Source: Saccharopolyspora erythraea NRRL 2338 (GTDB lineage: Bacteria; Actinomycetota; Actinomycetes; Mycobacteriales; Pseudonocardiaceae). Taken from it: a stretch of 64,000 bases of DNA. This document shows positions 27,154 to 34,977 of the stretch, one piece after another. Position 1 is the first letter of the stretch. Every line of letters begins with the position of its first letter. The stretch lies in NCBI RefSeq assembly GCF_000062885.1, contig NC_009142.1, forward strand, positions 620,001 to 684,000. Reading direction: 5' to 3'. Under the pieces are notes generated by a model, which searched no databases, was not told the DNA's origin, and saw nothing but the letters and a program-made list of their open reading frames with translations. The translations under genes were made by a program, and so were the position numbers.

Positions 27154-30141
27154 TCATCTCCCGATCGGCAAGTACATGATGTTGACGTTCTTCTCCAGGA
27201 GCGCCAGACCACCGGTCTGCCCGTCCAGGAAGACAACGCCGTTCTGATCGTGGACCACGTTGAAGACGTGAGCGGAACCGGGGCGACCGATGTAGACCAT
27301 GCCGCGAGCGCCTTCGCCCCGCGCCGTCATGTCGCCGATGATGTCATCGTAGGACGACACCTGGCGGAAAGCCGCCGGGTCGGCTCCGAGGGACCGGGCG
27401 TAGTCGGCGAAAGTGTTGCTGCTCAGCCCCCATCCGGGCCCTTCGGGCCACGGCAGGGCCGATGCGGGCGTTCCGGTGAAACCGAGGTCGACGGCGCGAA
27501 CGCAACGGCTGCAGTTCTGATCGCTACCGGGAACGCCTCGCTGGAAGCGGTCCACGTTGACGTCGACCACGTACGGGTGGTGCTCGGCGACGTAGCGCTG
27601 CGCCTGCTCGGGAGTCGCGGTTCCGGAATGCAGCGCGGGCTTGCTGTTGACATCGGTCGTCCCGGACACCGCGGACCAGTCGGGAGCAGCGTCCCCGGCA
27701 CCGTCGCCATGCCCCGCGGGATCGCCCGGATCCGCCGGGCCGGGAGCAGGATTCCCGTCATGATGGCCATGCCCGTCGGCGTCCGGGTGCTGGGGCGGGG
27801 CGTGGTCGGCGGGGTCCACCGCCGCGCGTTCGGCCTCCAGCGTCTGCTTGAGCTCGTGCAGACGGTCGATCGCGTGATCGGGAACGTCGACCTGGCGGAA
27901 GATCTCCGCCTGGGCCTCGGCCGCCCGCAACCGGTCGGCTTCGTCCGTGGCCACCCTTTCGGCTTCGTAGAGGCCGTGGGTGTCCATCTTGGCCTTGAAG
28001 CTGTCGGGCGTGTGGAACTGGAGCTCGAAGACGCGTCCCGTCGCGGGATCGCGCCAGGTGGAGTTGACGCCCTTGTAGGTGTCGGGGTTCTCCCAGGTGG
28101 GCTTGAAGGTGACGTTCTCATAGCCCCGGGCGCGAAGGTCGTCGACCGCGCTCAGGACGCCGTCGGTGTAGTTGCGCGACGGCATCTCGATCGTGTAGCG
28201 GACCGAGTCCTTGACGTTGGCGAGGATCTCGTCCGGGCTGAGATCGGGGTACCTCGCCAGGTCCTGCGCGAACTTGCGCTTGAACGAGTCCTCGCCCTTG
28301 AGCACGAAGTCCGGATAACCCTGGAGCCTGGCGCCGTCGATGCCGTCCGCGATCGACCGGACGTGCGGGGTGACGTGCCCTTCGGTGACGCTGGCGCCAC
28401 CGAGGTAGCGGTCCACCGCCGCGTTCATCTCCGGCGACAGGTCGTACCGCGTTCCGTGCTCGACGTTGACCCACGACCCGTCGGGCTGGTTGCCGAGTCG
28501 TTCGGGCAGCGCAGGAGTGTCCGCGCCGGGAGCCGGGCTGGTGCTCGACGGGTCGCCGCCGTCCGGCGAACTGGTGTGGTCGCCATCAGGGCGATCGCCG
28601 TCCGGAGTGTGGCCGTCGACCGGAGCGTGGCCTTCGACCTGGGTGTGCCCGTCGAACGGAGTGCGGCTATCAATCGGGCGGTCACCGTTGTGCAGGGTCG
28701 TGCCGTCGCCGGATACGTGTCCGTTGCCGTGGTGCGATCCGCCGACGTGGCTGTCGGACGGTTGCCGGCCGTCCGGGACACCGCTGTCACGAGGGCCGTC
28801 CGTTGCGGTGTTCCCGCCCGGGGGCGTCCCACCGCCGTGGTGGCCGTCCGGGGTGTGATGCAGGCCGTCGCCGACGCTGGGGCCGCCGCCGCGGGGTCCG
28901 CCGTTGTCCATGCGTGCGACGTCGGGGCCGCGGGTGTCCGCGATGTCGGTGTCGACGCGGTGCCCGAACGACGGGCCGTCGCCGGCCAGGGCCGGGGTCG
29001 GGCCGAGGTGGGGGATGTGGATGTTGAGCTTGTTGGCCAGCTTGATGCCGAGCTCGCCGACCGTGGGCATCTTCGCCACGAAGTCGCCGGCCCGCACCAT
29101 GCCGCCGCCGACCTTGGCGGCCATCCCGGCGACCTTGCCGCCCTGGATCGCCGCGCCGGCACCCTTCAGGCCCGCGCCGGCACCCTTGGTGCCGACCACG
29201 GCGGAGACGATGTTGAACGTCGCCTGCCCGGCCGCGCGTCCGTTGTGGCCCTTGCCCCACTGGTCGTAGGCGATGATCGACTTGCCCGCGTTGAGCAGCG
29301 TGCCGCCCATCTCGCCGCGCTTGAAACCTGGCAGGCCGATCGTCTGGTCCGCCACGATCGCGAGGGGGTTGGCGTAGGTGCCGAGCGCCAGCGCGAAGGT
29401 GCCGAGCCCCTTCCAGGCCGCGCCCGCTGTGGACCAGCTCCACTCGCCGTTCGCGTAGCCGATCAGCGCACCGAGGTCGGTGACCATCTGCACGGCGCCG
29501 TCCTTGATGCCGACGAAGAAGTCGCCGACGTCGCCCCAGAAACCGCCGTCGTGCTCCTCCGCCTTGCCCCACGGCAGGCCCTCGCCGAGGGCGGAGTTCA
29601 GCTGGTCCTTGGTGTAGCCGAACTCGTTGGGGTCGCGCCTGCCGTCGCCGTTGTCGGCGGCGTACTGCGTCCCGCCGTAGACCGCGTTGATCGCGTTGGC
29701 GCAGGTCCGCTGGGCCTCCATCCACTCGGCGACGGCCTCGTTGACCTGCGAGAGCAACTGGTTGTGCTGGTTGACCTTGCCCTCGTCCTCGCGCCAGTCG
29801 TCGTCGCCCTCCACCGAGGACACGAAGGTCTGCGCCTGCGCCCGCAGCGACTCCAGCCTGGCCTTGATCGGCTTGACCGTCGTCGCGTAGGTCGAGAGCG
29901 CCCCCGCGACGGTCTCGACGTTGCCGCCGACGGTGTCGCTGACCGCCGACACCGGTTGCGTGGCGTTGAGCAGCTGACCGGCCTCCGGCGCGTCGTAGAC
30001 CGCCGCCAGGCCCTGCCACTTCGCGTGCACGTCGGCGCCGGTGGAGGCGAAGGCCGCACCGGCGGTCTTCAGCGTCGACGCGTGCCCGGCCAGCGCGTCC
30101 ATGTCGCCGGGGATCTGCGGGATCTCGGCCGGGTTGATCAC
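27154..30141 (-). CDS. Type VII polymorphic toxin: RelA/SpoT-like domain plus papain-fold (Tox-PL) C-terminus
   Basis: A 995-aa modular protein. Residues 1-160 are helical, like other type VII effector N-termini. Residues 180-380 include hydrophobic, Gly/Ala-rich segments; 385-540 are a His/Asp/Gly-rich disordered spacer with repeated DGH units. Residues 545-725 resemble a RelA/SpoT nucleotidyltransferase (FVLKGEDSFKRKFAQDL, KDSVRYTI with Asp 645, YKGVNSTW, FELQFHT with Glu 706). Residues 850-995 resemble Tox-PL glutamine deamidases/papain-like toxins, with Cys 877 (NCSRC), His 958 (GSAHVFNVV) and Asp 973 (FLDGQTG). The GTG start overlaps the stop of the DUF6507-type gene. Likely exported by the convergent type VII system and used against competitors. 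Confidence 0.85.
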   Translation of the reverse strand: MINPAEIPQIPGDMDALAGHASTLKTAGAAFASTGADVHAKWQGLAAVYDAPEAGQLLNATQPVSAVSDTVGGNVETVAGALSTYATTVKPIKARLESLRAQAQTFVSSVEGDDDWREDEGKVNQHNQLLSQVNEAVAEWMEAQRTCANAINAVYGGTQYAADNGDGRRDPNEFGYTKDQLNSALGEGLPWGKAEEHDGGFWGDVGDFFVGIKDGAVQMVTDLGALIGYANGEWSWSTAGAAWKGLGTFALALGTYANPLAIVADQTIGLPGFKRGEMGGTLLNAGKSIIAYDQWGKGHNGRAAGQATFNIVSAVVGTKGAGAGLKGAGAAIQGGKVAGMAAKVGGGMVRAGDFVAKMPTVGELGIKLANKLNIHIPHLGPTPALAGDGPSFGHRVDTDIADTRGPDVARMDNGGPRGGGPSVGDGLHHTPDGHHGGGTPPGGNTATDGPRDSGVPDGRQPSDSHVGGSHHGNGHVSGDGTTLHNGDRPIDSRTPFDGHTQVEGHAPVDGHTPDGDRPDGDHTSSPDGGDPSSTSPAPGADTPALPERLGNQPDGSWVNVEHGTRYDLSPEMNAAVDRYLGGASVTEGHVTPHVRSIADGIDGARLQGYPDFVLKGEDSFKRKFAQDLARYPDLSPDEILANVKDSVRYTIEMPSRNYTDGVLSAVDDLRARGYENVTFKPTWENPDTYKGVNSTWRDPATGRVFELQFHTPDSFKAKMDTHGLYEAERVATDEADRLRAAEAQAEIFRQVDVPDHAIDRLHELKQTLEAERAAVDPADHAPPQHPDADGHGHHDGNPAPGPADPGDPAGHGDGAGDAAPDWSAVSGTTDVNSKPALHSGTATPEQAQRYVAEHHPYVVDVNVDRFQRGVPGSDQNCSRCVRAVDLGFTGTPASALPWPEGPGWGLSSNTFADYARSLGADPAAFRQVSSYDDIIGDMTARGEGARGMVYIGRPGSAHVFNVVHDQNGVVFLDGQTGGLALLEKNVNIMYLPIGR

Positions 30142-30485
30142 CGGGCGCCCCCGTTCGGCATGGTGCCGCGCGGGTCGGGGGCGGCGGTGGCGTTGGCCTG
30201 CGCGTTCGCGGCCATCTCCAGGTCACCGCGCACGTACGCCTGGGTGGCGTTGACAGCGCCGTTCATCGCCGCGCCGGTGCGGGTGAACACGAACTCGATG
30301 CTGGACCGCTGGGAGTTCGCGAACCCCGTCAGCGCCTGCCCGATGATCCCGGACGACGCCTGCGTCCCGGCCCCCTCCATCGCGCTGTTGATCGAACGCA
30401 GGTGGCCCTCGAAGTCATCGGCCACGCCTTCGACCTGCTGCAAAACGCCCTGCACACCTGCGGGCTGGATGTCCCAGCGGCCCAC
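30138..30485 (-). CDS. DUF6507-type small helical type VII partner (115 aa)
   Basis: A 115-aa alpha-helical protein starting MGRWDIQPAGVQGVLQQVEG, an N-terminus I associate with DUF6507 proteins of actinomycete type VII loci. The middle has IEFVFTRTGAAMNGAVNATQAYVRGD. Its stop overlaps the toxin start (GTGA), so it is translated with the toxin and may act as its co-secreted partner or chaperone. Confidence 0.78.
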   Translation of the reverse strand: MGRWDIQPAGVQGVLQQVEGVADDFEGHLRSINSAMEGAGTQASSGIIGQALTGFANSQRSSIEFVFTRTGAAMNGAVNATQAYVRGDLEMAANAQANATAAPDPRGTMPNGGAR

Positions 30486-30506
30486 GACGATTCCTCCCCG
30501 CCGACG

Positions 30507-30812
30507 TCAGCCGATGCCCTGCACCGCCGAACGCGCACGCGACAGCGCCGTGTTCGCGGAGTCGTCGTTCTGGGTCATGGTCTGCTTGACCAGGTTGATG
30601 ATCTGCCGCACCTCGGTGGCCGCGGACTTCCATCGCTGCTCGACGTGGTGGTAGTCGTCGGAGACCCCGTCGGCCTGGAAGTCGGCCATCGCGGCGGCGA
30701 CCGCCTGGTCGCGCTGGCCGATCACCGACTCCAGCCGCCCGATGATGCCCTGAAGGTCGCCCTGCACCGACTGCGAGACGCCGGTGTCGAAGCTGCGCCG
30801 GTCCATCGTCAT
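30507..30812 (-). CDS. WXG100/ESAT-6-like protein (101 aa)
   Basis: A 101-aa helical hairpin protein, MTMDRRSFDTGVSQSVQGDL at the start, with a turn region DFQADGVSDDYHHVEQRW replacing the usual WXG. Length and pattern match ESAT-6-like substrates. ATG 30812 follows GGGGAGGTAAG. It lies between the other WXG100-like gene and the DUF6507-type gene and probably forms a complex with one of them. Confidence 0.8.
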   Translation of the reverse strand: MTMDRRSFDTGVSQSVQGDLQGIIGRLESVIGQRDQAVAAAMADFQADGVSDDYHHVEQRWKSAATEVRQIINLVKQTMTQNDDSANTALSRARSAVQGIG

Positions 30813-30831
30813 GACTGCTTACCTCCCCAGG

Positions 30832-31164
30832 TCAGCGGGCACCGAAGCGGGCCGCGTCGAAGTTGGCCGAACCCTGCGCCGAGGTGGCGTTGTCGGCCAT
30901 CTCGGTGTCGCCCTGGCCGAACGAGGAGTCCATCCCGGACTGGCCGCCCAGGATCGCCGCAAGCGAGCTGTTGAGCTCGGCGGTGATCTCGTCGGCGCGG
31001 GTCTTGAACCCGTCGAAGGCCGCTCGGCCGGCACCGTTGAACTTGCCCTGCAGCGGCTCCGCCGCGGCGATCAACTGCCGGATAAGCGCGCCCAGGTCGT
31101 CGCTGGAACCCTGGGTCTGCTTGGTCAACGTCGACAGCGTCGACGACCCCATGTCGAACTTCAC
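30832..31164 (-). CDS. WXG100-like protein (110 aa)
   Basis: A 110-aa helical protein, VKFDMGSSTLSTLTKQTQGS at the start, with KFNGAGRAAF in the turn, an F-x-G variant of the WXG motif, then a second helix. GTG 31164 follows GGAGGG; longer starts upstream add unrelated sequence. First gene of the leftward substrate operon (two WXG100-like genes, DUF6507-type gene, toxin, immunity, HD). Confidence 0.8.
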   Translation of the reverse strand: MKFDMGSSTLSTLTKQTQGSSDDLGALIRQLIAAAEPLQGKFNGAGRAAFDGFKTRADEITAELNSSLAAILGGQSGMDSSFGQGDTEMADNATSAQGSANFDAARFGAR

Positions 31165-31479
31165 GCCACACCCTCCAACCCGATGGTCGTACTGCCGGGA
31201 ATGCCCCTCGATCAGATCGGACGCGGCACACCCCAGTGCGGTTCCCGCTGAAATCCGGTCCAGTTCAAGATCGAATTCCCCCTGGTGCGGGAACAACCGG
31301 CAGCAGGCTACTCAAACCGGTGACGCACGATCAATGCGGAAGTGGGCCCGGACAACGCTCCGGACAACATCGGGTTCGAAATGGGTGGCGACACCCCGGA
31401 ATTGCGCTGATCACGGACCTGCGGAGGCCGTACGTGGGTTTTGATTAGCGGCGCACGCGGACCACCCCGGGTCGGGAAG
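31165..31479. other. Upstream region of the WXG100-toxin operon
   Basis: This gap of about 315 bases up to the direct repeat is less GC-rich than its surroundings and must hold the promoter of the leftward substrate operon. I see no gene and cannot place -10/-35 elements with confidence. Confidence 0.4.
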
Positions 31480-31520
31480 GTGCCCAGGGACGAACGCGGG
31501 GCGGCTCGCTGCAAAGCCGG
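31480..31520 (+). repeat. Direct repeat right of the type VII module
   Basis: GGTGCCCAGGGACGAACGCG followed by GGGCGGCTCGCTGCAAAGCC. Same orientation and almost the same sequence as 17585-17626. The two copies enclose all type VII genes of the window and nothing else. Confidence 0.75.
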
Positions 31521-31530
31521 TACATGACGC

Positions 31531-31564
31531 GGCCCGCGATTCGCCGTGGGGCGGATCGCGGGCC
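31531..31564 (-). terminator. 15-bp hairpin after the R2-like oxidase gene
   Basis: GGCCCGCGATTCGCC (31531-31545) pairs with GGCGGATCGCGGGCC (31550-31564) with one G-T pair and a GTGG loop. It lies 38 bases after the oxidase stop on the minus strand. Confidence 0.75.
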
Positions 31565-31602
31565 GCGGGTCCTTTTCGGAGAGACCGGGTGCGCTGTCGT
31601 CG

Positions 31603-32556
31603 CTAGGCCTTTTCCAGCGCGGCGGCGTCCTCGACGCCGAACTGGTCCTCGAGCTGTTCCGGTGAGGCGTCCACGTCGATCTGCTCCACCGGCACCCCGC
31701 GCGCGGCCGAGATCGCGCCGAGGCGGCGTCCGGCCCGGTCCGAGGCGTAGGCGGCGAGCTCGTCGATGTCCAGCCGGAACGGCGTCTCCTCCGGCGCGTC
31801 CTCCGGCCGCCACTGGATCTGCGTCACCGCCAGCGGGAGCAGGTGCTGCATCTGCTCCTGCACGACGTCCCAGTTGGACTCGTCGGCCGCGACGTGGCGC
31901 CGGCAGGTGAAGGTGCCCCACGCCATGTGGCGCCGCTCGTCGTCGCCGATGCGGCGCACGACCTCCTGCATGCCCGGCAGGATGCCCCGGCTGCGGCAGA
32001 TCTTCTGCCACGCGAAGTAGCCGGTCAGCGCGAGCGTGCCCTCCACGACGTGGTTGTAGGTGACCGACGCGCGCACCTGGTTCGCCGGGCTCGGGTCGTC
32101 GTGCAGCGCGTTGAGCGACCTCGGCAGCTCCTCGTAGAAGATCGCGCGGTAGCCGGGGTTCTCGGCGACGTGGGAGTGCAGGTCCCCGGTGAGCCCGACG
32201 GCGTCCATCCACAGCCGGAACACCTGGGTGTGCTTGGCCTCCTCGAAGCAGAACTGCGTCAGGTACATCTCGTCGCCGAAGCGGCCCTCGGCCGCCATCG
32301 CCGCCATGAACGGCTGCAGGTCCTGGGTGACGGCCTCCTCGCCGGCGATGAACTGCGAGCAGAGCATCGCCACGCTGCGCCGCTCCTCCTCGGTGAGGCC
32401 CTGCCAGTCCTCGGCGTCCCGGGTGAAGTCGATGTCGGCGGGGTCCCAGAACTTCGCGTTGCCCTTGCCGAACAGGCGGAGCGGGAGCGAGTCCCAGTTC
32501 AGCCCGCCCGCCCGCAGGGAGTGGAAGTCTTCGCGGAAGGTCGCGGTGCTCGTCAT
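31603..32556 (-). CDS. R2-like ligand-binding oxidase (Mn/Fe R2lox)
   Basis: A 317-aa ferritin-like di-metal protein related to ribonucleotide reductase R2 and to Rv0233 of M. tuberculosis. Aligning by motif gives metal ligands Glu 73, Glu 106, His 109, Glu 172, Glu 207 and His 210. Val 76 and Tyr 167 are at the positions of the Val-Tyr ether cross-link that defines R2lox rather than a true R2. The physiological substrate is unknown in the whole family. ATG 32556 follows GGTGGAG; a GTG 12 bases upstream is possible. It stands alone, with its own terminator. Confidence 0.92.
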   Translation of the reverse strand: MTSTATFREDFHSLRAGGLNWDSLPLRLFGKGNAKFWDPADIDFTRDAEDWQGLTEEERRSVAMLCSQFIAGEEAVTQDLQPFMAAMAAEGRFGDEMYLTQFCFEEAKHTQVFRLWMDAVGLTGDLHSHVAENPGYRAIFYEELPRSLNALHDDPSPANQVRASVTYNHVVEGTLALTGYFAWQKICRSRGILPGMQEVVRRIGDDERRHMAWGTFTCRRHVAADESNWDVVQEQMQHLLPLAVTQIQWRPEDAPEETPFRLDIDELAAYASDRAGRRLGAISAARGVPVEQIDVDASPEQLEDQFGVEDAAALEKA

Positions 32557-32675
32557 GGCAGGCTCCACCTCGCCGAGTGTGAGGAAGGTTACGGCATGAT
32601 TTTCGATACGCGATAGTTCCGCGTCAAGGGTCGGGGGTTCACCGGTACGGGTGAGCGGCTTCCTAGGCTTGGCGG

Positions 32676-33299
32676 GTGACCACAGTCGGCTTCGACCTGG
32701 ATCTGACCCTCATCGACCCCCGCGCCGGGATGGTCGAGGTGTTCACCGCGCTCGGGGCGGAGTTCGGCCTCGACCTCGACGGCGAGCACTTCGCGGCCAA
32801 CCTCGGGCCGCCGCTGCCGTCGGTCCTGCGCGGCTACGGCTTCGACGAGCCGCTGGTCGAAAGCCTCGTCGCCCGGTTCCGGGAGCTGTACCCGAGCGTC
32901 GTCATCCCGGCGACGGCGGCGATGCCGGGGGCGGCCGACGCGCTGGCCGCGCCCCGCGCGGGCGGTGGCCGCAGCCTGGTCGTCACCGGCAAGTTCGAAC
33001 CCAACGCGGCCCTGCACGTCGCGGCCTTCGAGTGGGAGGTCGACCACCTCAGCGGCGACGTGTTCGCCGAGGCCAAGGGCGAGGTGCTGCTGGCGCAGGG
33101 CGCGCAGGTCTACGTCGGCGACCACATGGCCGACATCGCGGGCGCGCGGACCGCCGGGGCGGTCGCGGTCGCGGTGGCCACCGGGCCCTACGACGCCGAC
33201 GCGCTCGCGGCGGCGGGCGCCGACGTCGTGCTGGGCGACCTCACCGAGTTCCCCGAGTGGCTCGCCGGCTACGAACGACGATCGCGACAACGCCGATGA
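32676..33299 (+). CDS. HAD-superfamily phosphatase
   Basis: A 207-aa HAD hydrolase of the phosphoglycolate-phosphatase type. The nucleophile motif is FDLDLTLID (Asp 7, Asp 9), the Ser/Thr motif VTGKF, and the acidic motif [15 protein letters not shown]. Substrate unknown. GTG 32676. Its 3' end overlaps the convergent membrane-protein gene by 59 bases. Confidence 0.85.
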   Translation: MTTVGFDLDLTLIDPRAGMVEVFTALGAEFGLDLDGEHFAANLGPPLPSVLRGYGFDEPLVESLVARFRELYPSVVIPATAAMPGAADALAAPRAGGGRSLVVTGKFEPNAALHVAAFEWEVDHLSGDVFAEAKGEVLLAQGAQVYVGDHMADIAGARTAGAVAVAVATGPYDADALAAAGADVVLGDLTEFPEWLAGYERRSRQRR

Positions 33300-33462
33300 C
33301 CAGCCCGGCCGGTGCGAGCAGCGTCGCCAGGTTCAGCCACAGCGGCAGGTCGGTGCTGCCGGTCGCGTAGAGGGCGAACACGGCGACGACGGCGATCAGG
33401 CCGAGCCCGAACATGCCCATCGACACGGGCAGCACGGCGGACCTGGAACTCGAACTGGCCAT
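33241..33462 (-). CDS. Small two-segment membrane protein (73 aa)
   Basis: A 73-aa protein with a short Ser-rich N-terminus and two hydrophobic segments (about 12-33 and 42-64), ending in a basic tail [10 protein letters not shown]. No family recognised. It ends inside the HAD gene, tail to tail. The coding call rests on the clear membrane pattern and the ATG at 33462. Confidence 0.65.
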   Translation of the reverse strand: MASSSSRSAVLPVSMGMFGLGLIAVVAVFALYATGSTDLPLWLNLATLLAPAGLVIGVVAIVVRSRRATRGTR

Positions 33463-33733
33463 GTCCGCCAGCGTATTCCGGCGCCCGCTCCCACCCGGAA
33501 GGCGGCGTCGCGAAGGCTGGACGATGACGGTGAGGTTACGGGTACCCTAGAGTGACGCGCCCCGGGCACGCTCGACTGCGTGGCGTATGCGGGGCGCTTT
33601 CGTCGTGCTGGGCCCAGGTCCCTTGCCGGCGAAGACGAGCATCGGCGAAACACCAGCGCCGGCGGCCGGGGCCGCCGGTGGTTCGGTCCGGAGGGGCCGA
33701 CATGATCGCAAACGACAGGGAACGGTGAGGACA

Positions 33734-34126
33734 GTGCCGACCGGCAGGGTCAAGTGGTTCGACGCGGAGAAGGGCTTCGGCTTCGTGACCCAGGACGGTG
33801 GGGAGGACGTGTACGTGCGGGCCTCCGCGCTGCCGTCCGGTGTCGAGTCGCTCAAGACCGGACAGCGGGTCGACTTCGACATGGCCCAGGGCCGCCGCGG
33901 TCCGCAGGCACTCAAGGTGCAGCTGCTCGACCCGCCGCCGTCGGTGGTGGAAGCGCGCCGCAGGCCGGCCGACGAGCTGCACGGCATGGTCGACGACATG
34001 ATCAAGCTGCTGGAGCTGAAGGTGCTGCCCGACCTGCGCCGCGGGCGCTACCCCGACCGCAAGGTCTCCAAGCGCATCGGCGAGGTCGTGCGCGCCGTCG
34101 CCAGGGAGCTCGATCCGGGCGCCTGA
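33734..34126 (+). CDS. Cold-shock-domain protein with C-terminal extension
   Basis: A 130-aa protein. Residues 1-65 are a cold-shock domain with RNA-binding motifs [15 protein letters not shown] and DVYVRASAL. Residues 70-130 are a charged helical extension ([38 protein letters not shown]). This extended form corresponds to CspB (Rv0871) of mycobacteria, which has the same neighbours. GTG 33734 is preferred because the domain starts there and GAGGA precedes it. A TACCCT box near 33543 would give a leader of about 180 nt, long leaders being usual for csp genes. Confidence 0.9.
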   Translation: MPTGRVKWFDAEKGFGFVTQDGGEDVYVRASALPSGVESLKTGQRVDFDMAQGRRGPQALKVQLLDPPPSVVEARRRPADELHGMVDDMIKLLELKVLPDLRRGRYPDRKVSKRIGEVVRAVARELDPGA

Positions 34127-34172
34127 GCCCGAGGGCCGCGCTTCGGCGCGGCCCCGCGCCGAAGCGTTCCCC

Positions 34173-34293
34173 ATGCCGTTCCGGTGGCCGTCGCCGCGGG
34201 CTGCGGCTTTCGATGCCGTTCCGGTGGCCGTCGCCGCGGGCTGCGGCTTTCCAGCGCCGACCCGGTTTCCGCGGTCTCGGGGTGCGGCTTTCC
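34173..34293 (+). repeat. 40-bp tandem repeat after the cold-shock gene
   Basis: Two adjacent copies of a 40-bp unit (34173-34212 and 34213-34252) are nearly identical, starting ATGCCGTTCCGGTGGCCGTC and ending CTGCGGCTTTC. One or two degraded copies follow (GGTGCGGCTTTCCGATGCCG). They lie between convergent genes. Confidence 0.75.
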
Positions 34294-34397
34294 GATGCCG
34301 ACCCGGTTCCCGCCGTCCACCGTGGCTTTCGCCTTACCGGCCGACTCGCGTCGTCGCCCGCCGCGGTCGTTGCGCCCTTCGGCGGCAGCCGCCGGGA

Positions 34398-34874
34398 TCA
34401 CGGGTTGACGTCGATGATCCAGCTACCGCCGATGACGAAGTCCACGCCGCCCTCGGTGCCCGGGCTGAGCAGCGCGGAGAACCGCTGGACCTCGACGTGC
34501 TCGAACTGCACGCCGTCGCCGGGGAGCTGGAGCGTGTAGGCGTGGCGGTCGCCGCCGGTGAACACCTCGGTCTTGCCGCCGACCTCCTCGCCGGAGGTCG
34601 TCCGGTAGATGAAGGCGATCTGCCACGGGGCCTCGGCCACGTCGCTGGGCACCGAGATCTGCAGCGGCGCGCGCCCGGGGACCCGCAGCTCGCCGATCGG
34701 GTCGGCGGGCGGGGGCGTGCACTTCTCGCCCAGCGCGTCGCAGTACTGCGCGGGTGCGACCTCCACCGCCTGCCCGTGCGAGTAGAAGGTGACCTGCGGG
34801 TCGCTGGGCGCGGAGCAGCCCGCGAGCGCCACGGCGGTGCCTGCCAGCAGTAGCGGTTTCAGTCCTCGGAACAC
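34398..34874 (-). CDS. DUF2771 lipoprotein
   Basis: A 158-aa lipoprotein with lipobox ALAGC (Cys 20). The mature part has YCDALGEKCTPPP, with two Cys that may form a disulfide, and PWQIAFIYRTTSGE, a pattern of the actinobacterial DUF2771 family. Function unknown. Position next to the MFS gene equals Rv0875c. Confidence 0.82.
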   Translation of the reverse strand: MFRGLKPLLLAGTAVALAGCSAPSDPQVTFYSHGQAVEVAPAQYCDALGEKCTPPPADPIGELRVPGRAPLQISVPSDVAEAPWQIAFIYRTTSGEEVGGKTEVFTGGDRHAYTLQLPGDGVQFEHVEVQRFSALLSPGTEGGVDFVIGGSWIIDVNP

Positions 34875-34977
34875 GAGCCGAGCCTACGACGCGTCTTCGC
34901 GAGCGGTCGTCGCGGATCACGACGGGCGACCTGCGTCACACCGCGGCCCCGGATCCCGTCGGCAGACGTCACCGCGA

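Noticed and set aside
26626-30654. 1342-codon plus-strand frame over the toxin operon
   Set aside because: Long only because of high GC; it runs antisense to the toxin and its partners, which have real motifs and overlapping starts and stops.
31603-32556. Class I ribonucleotide reductase small subunit
   Set aside because: No large-subunit gene is adjacent, and the Val 76/Tyr 167 pair and motif spacing fit R2lox rather than a true R2.
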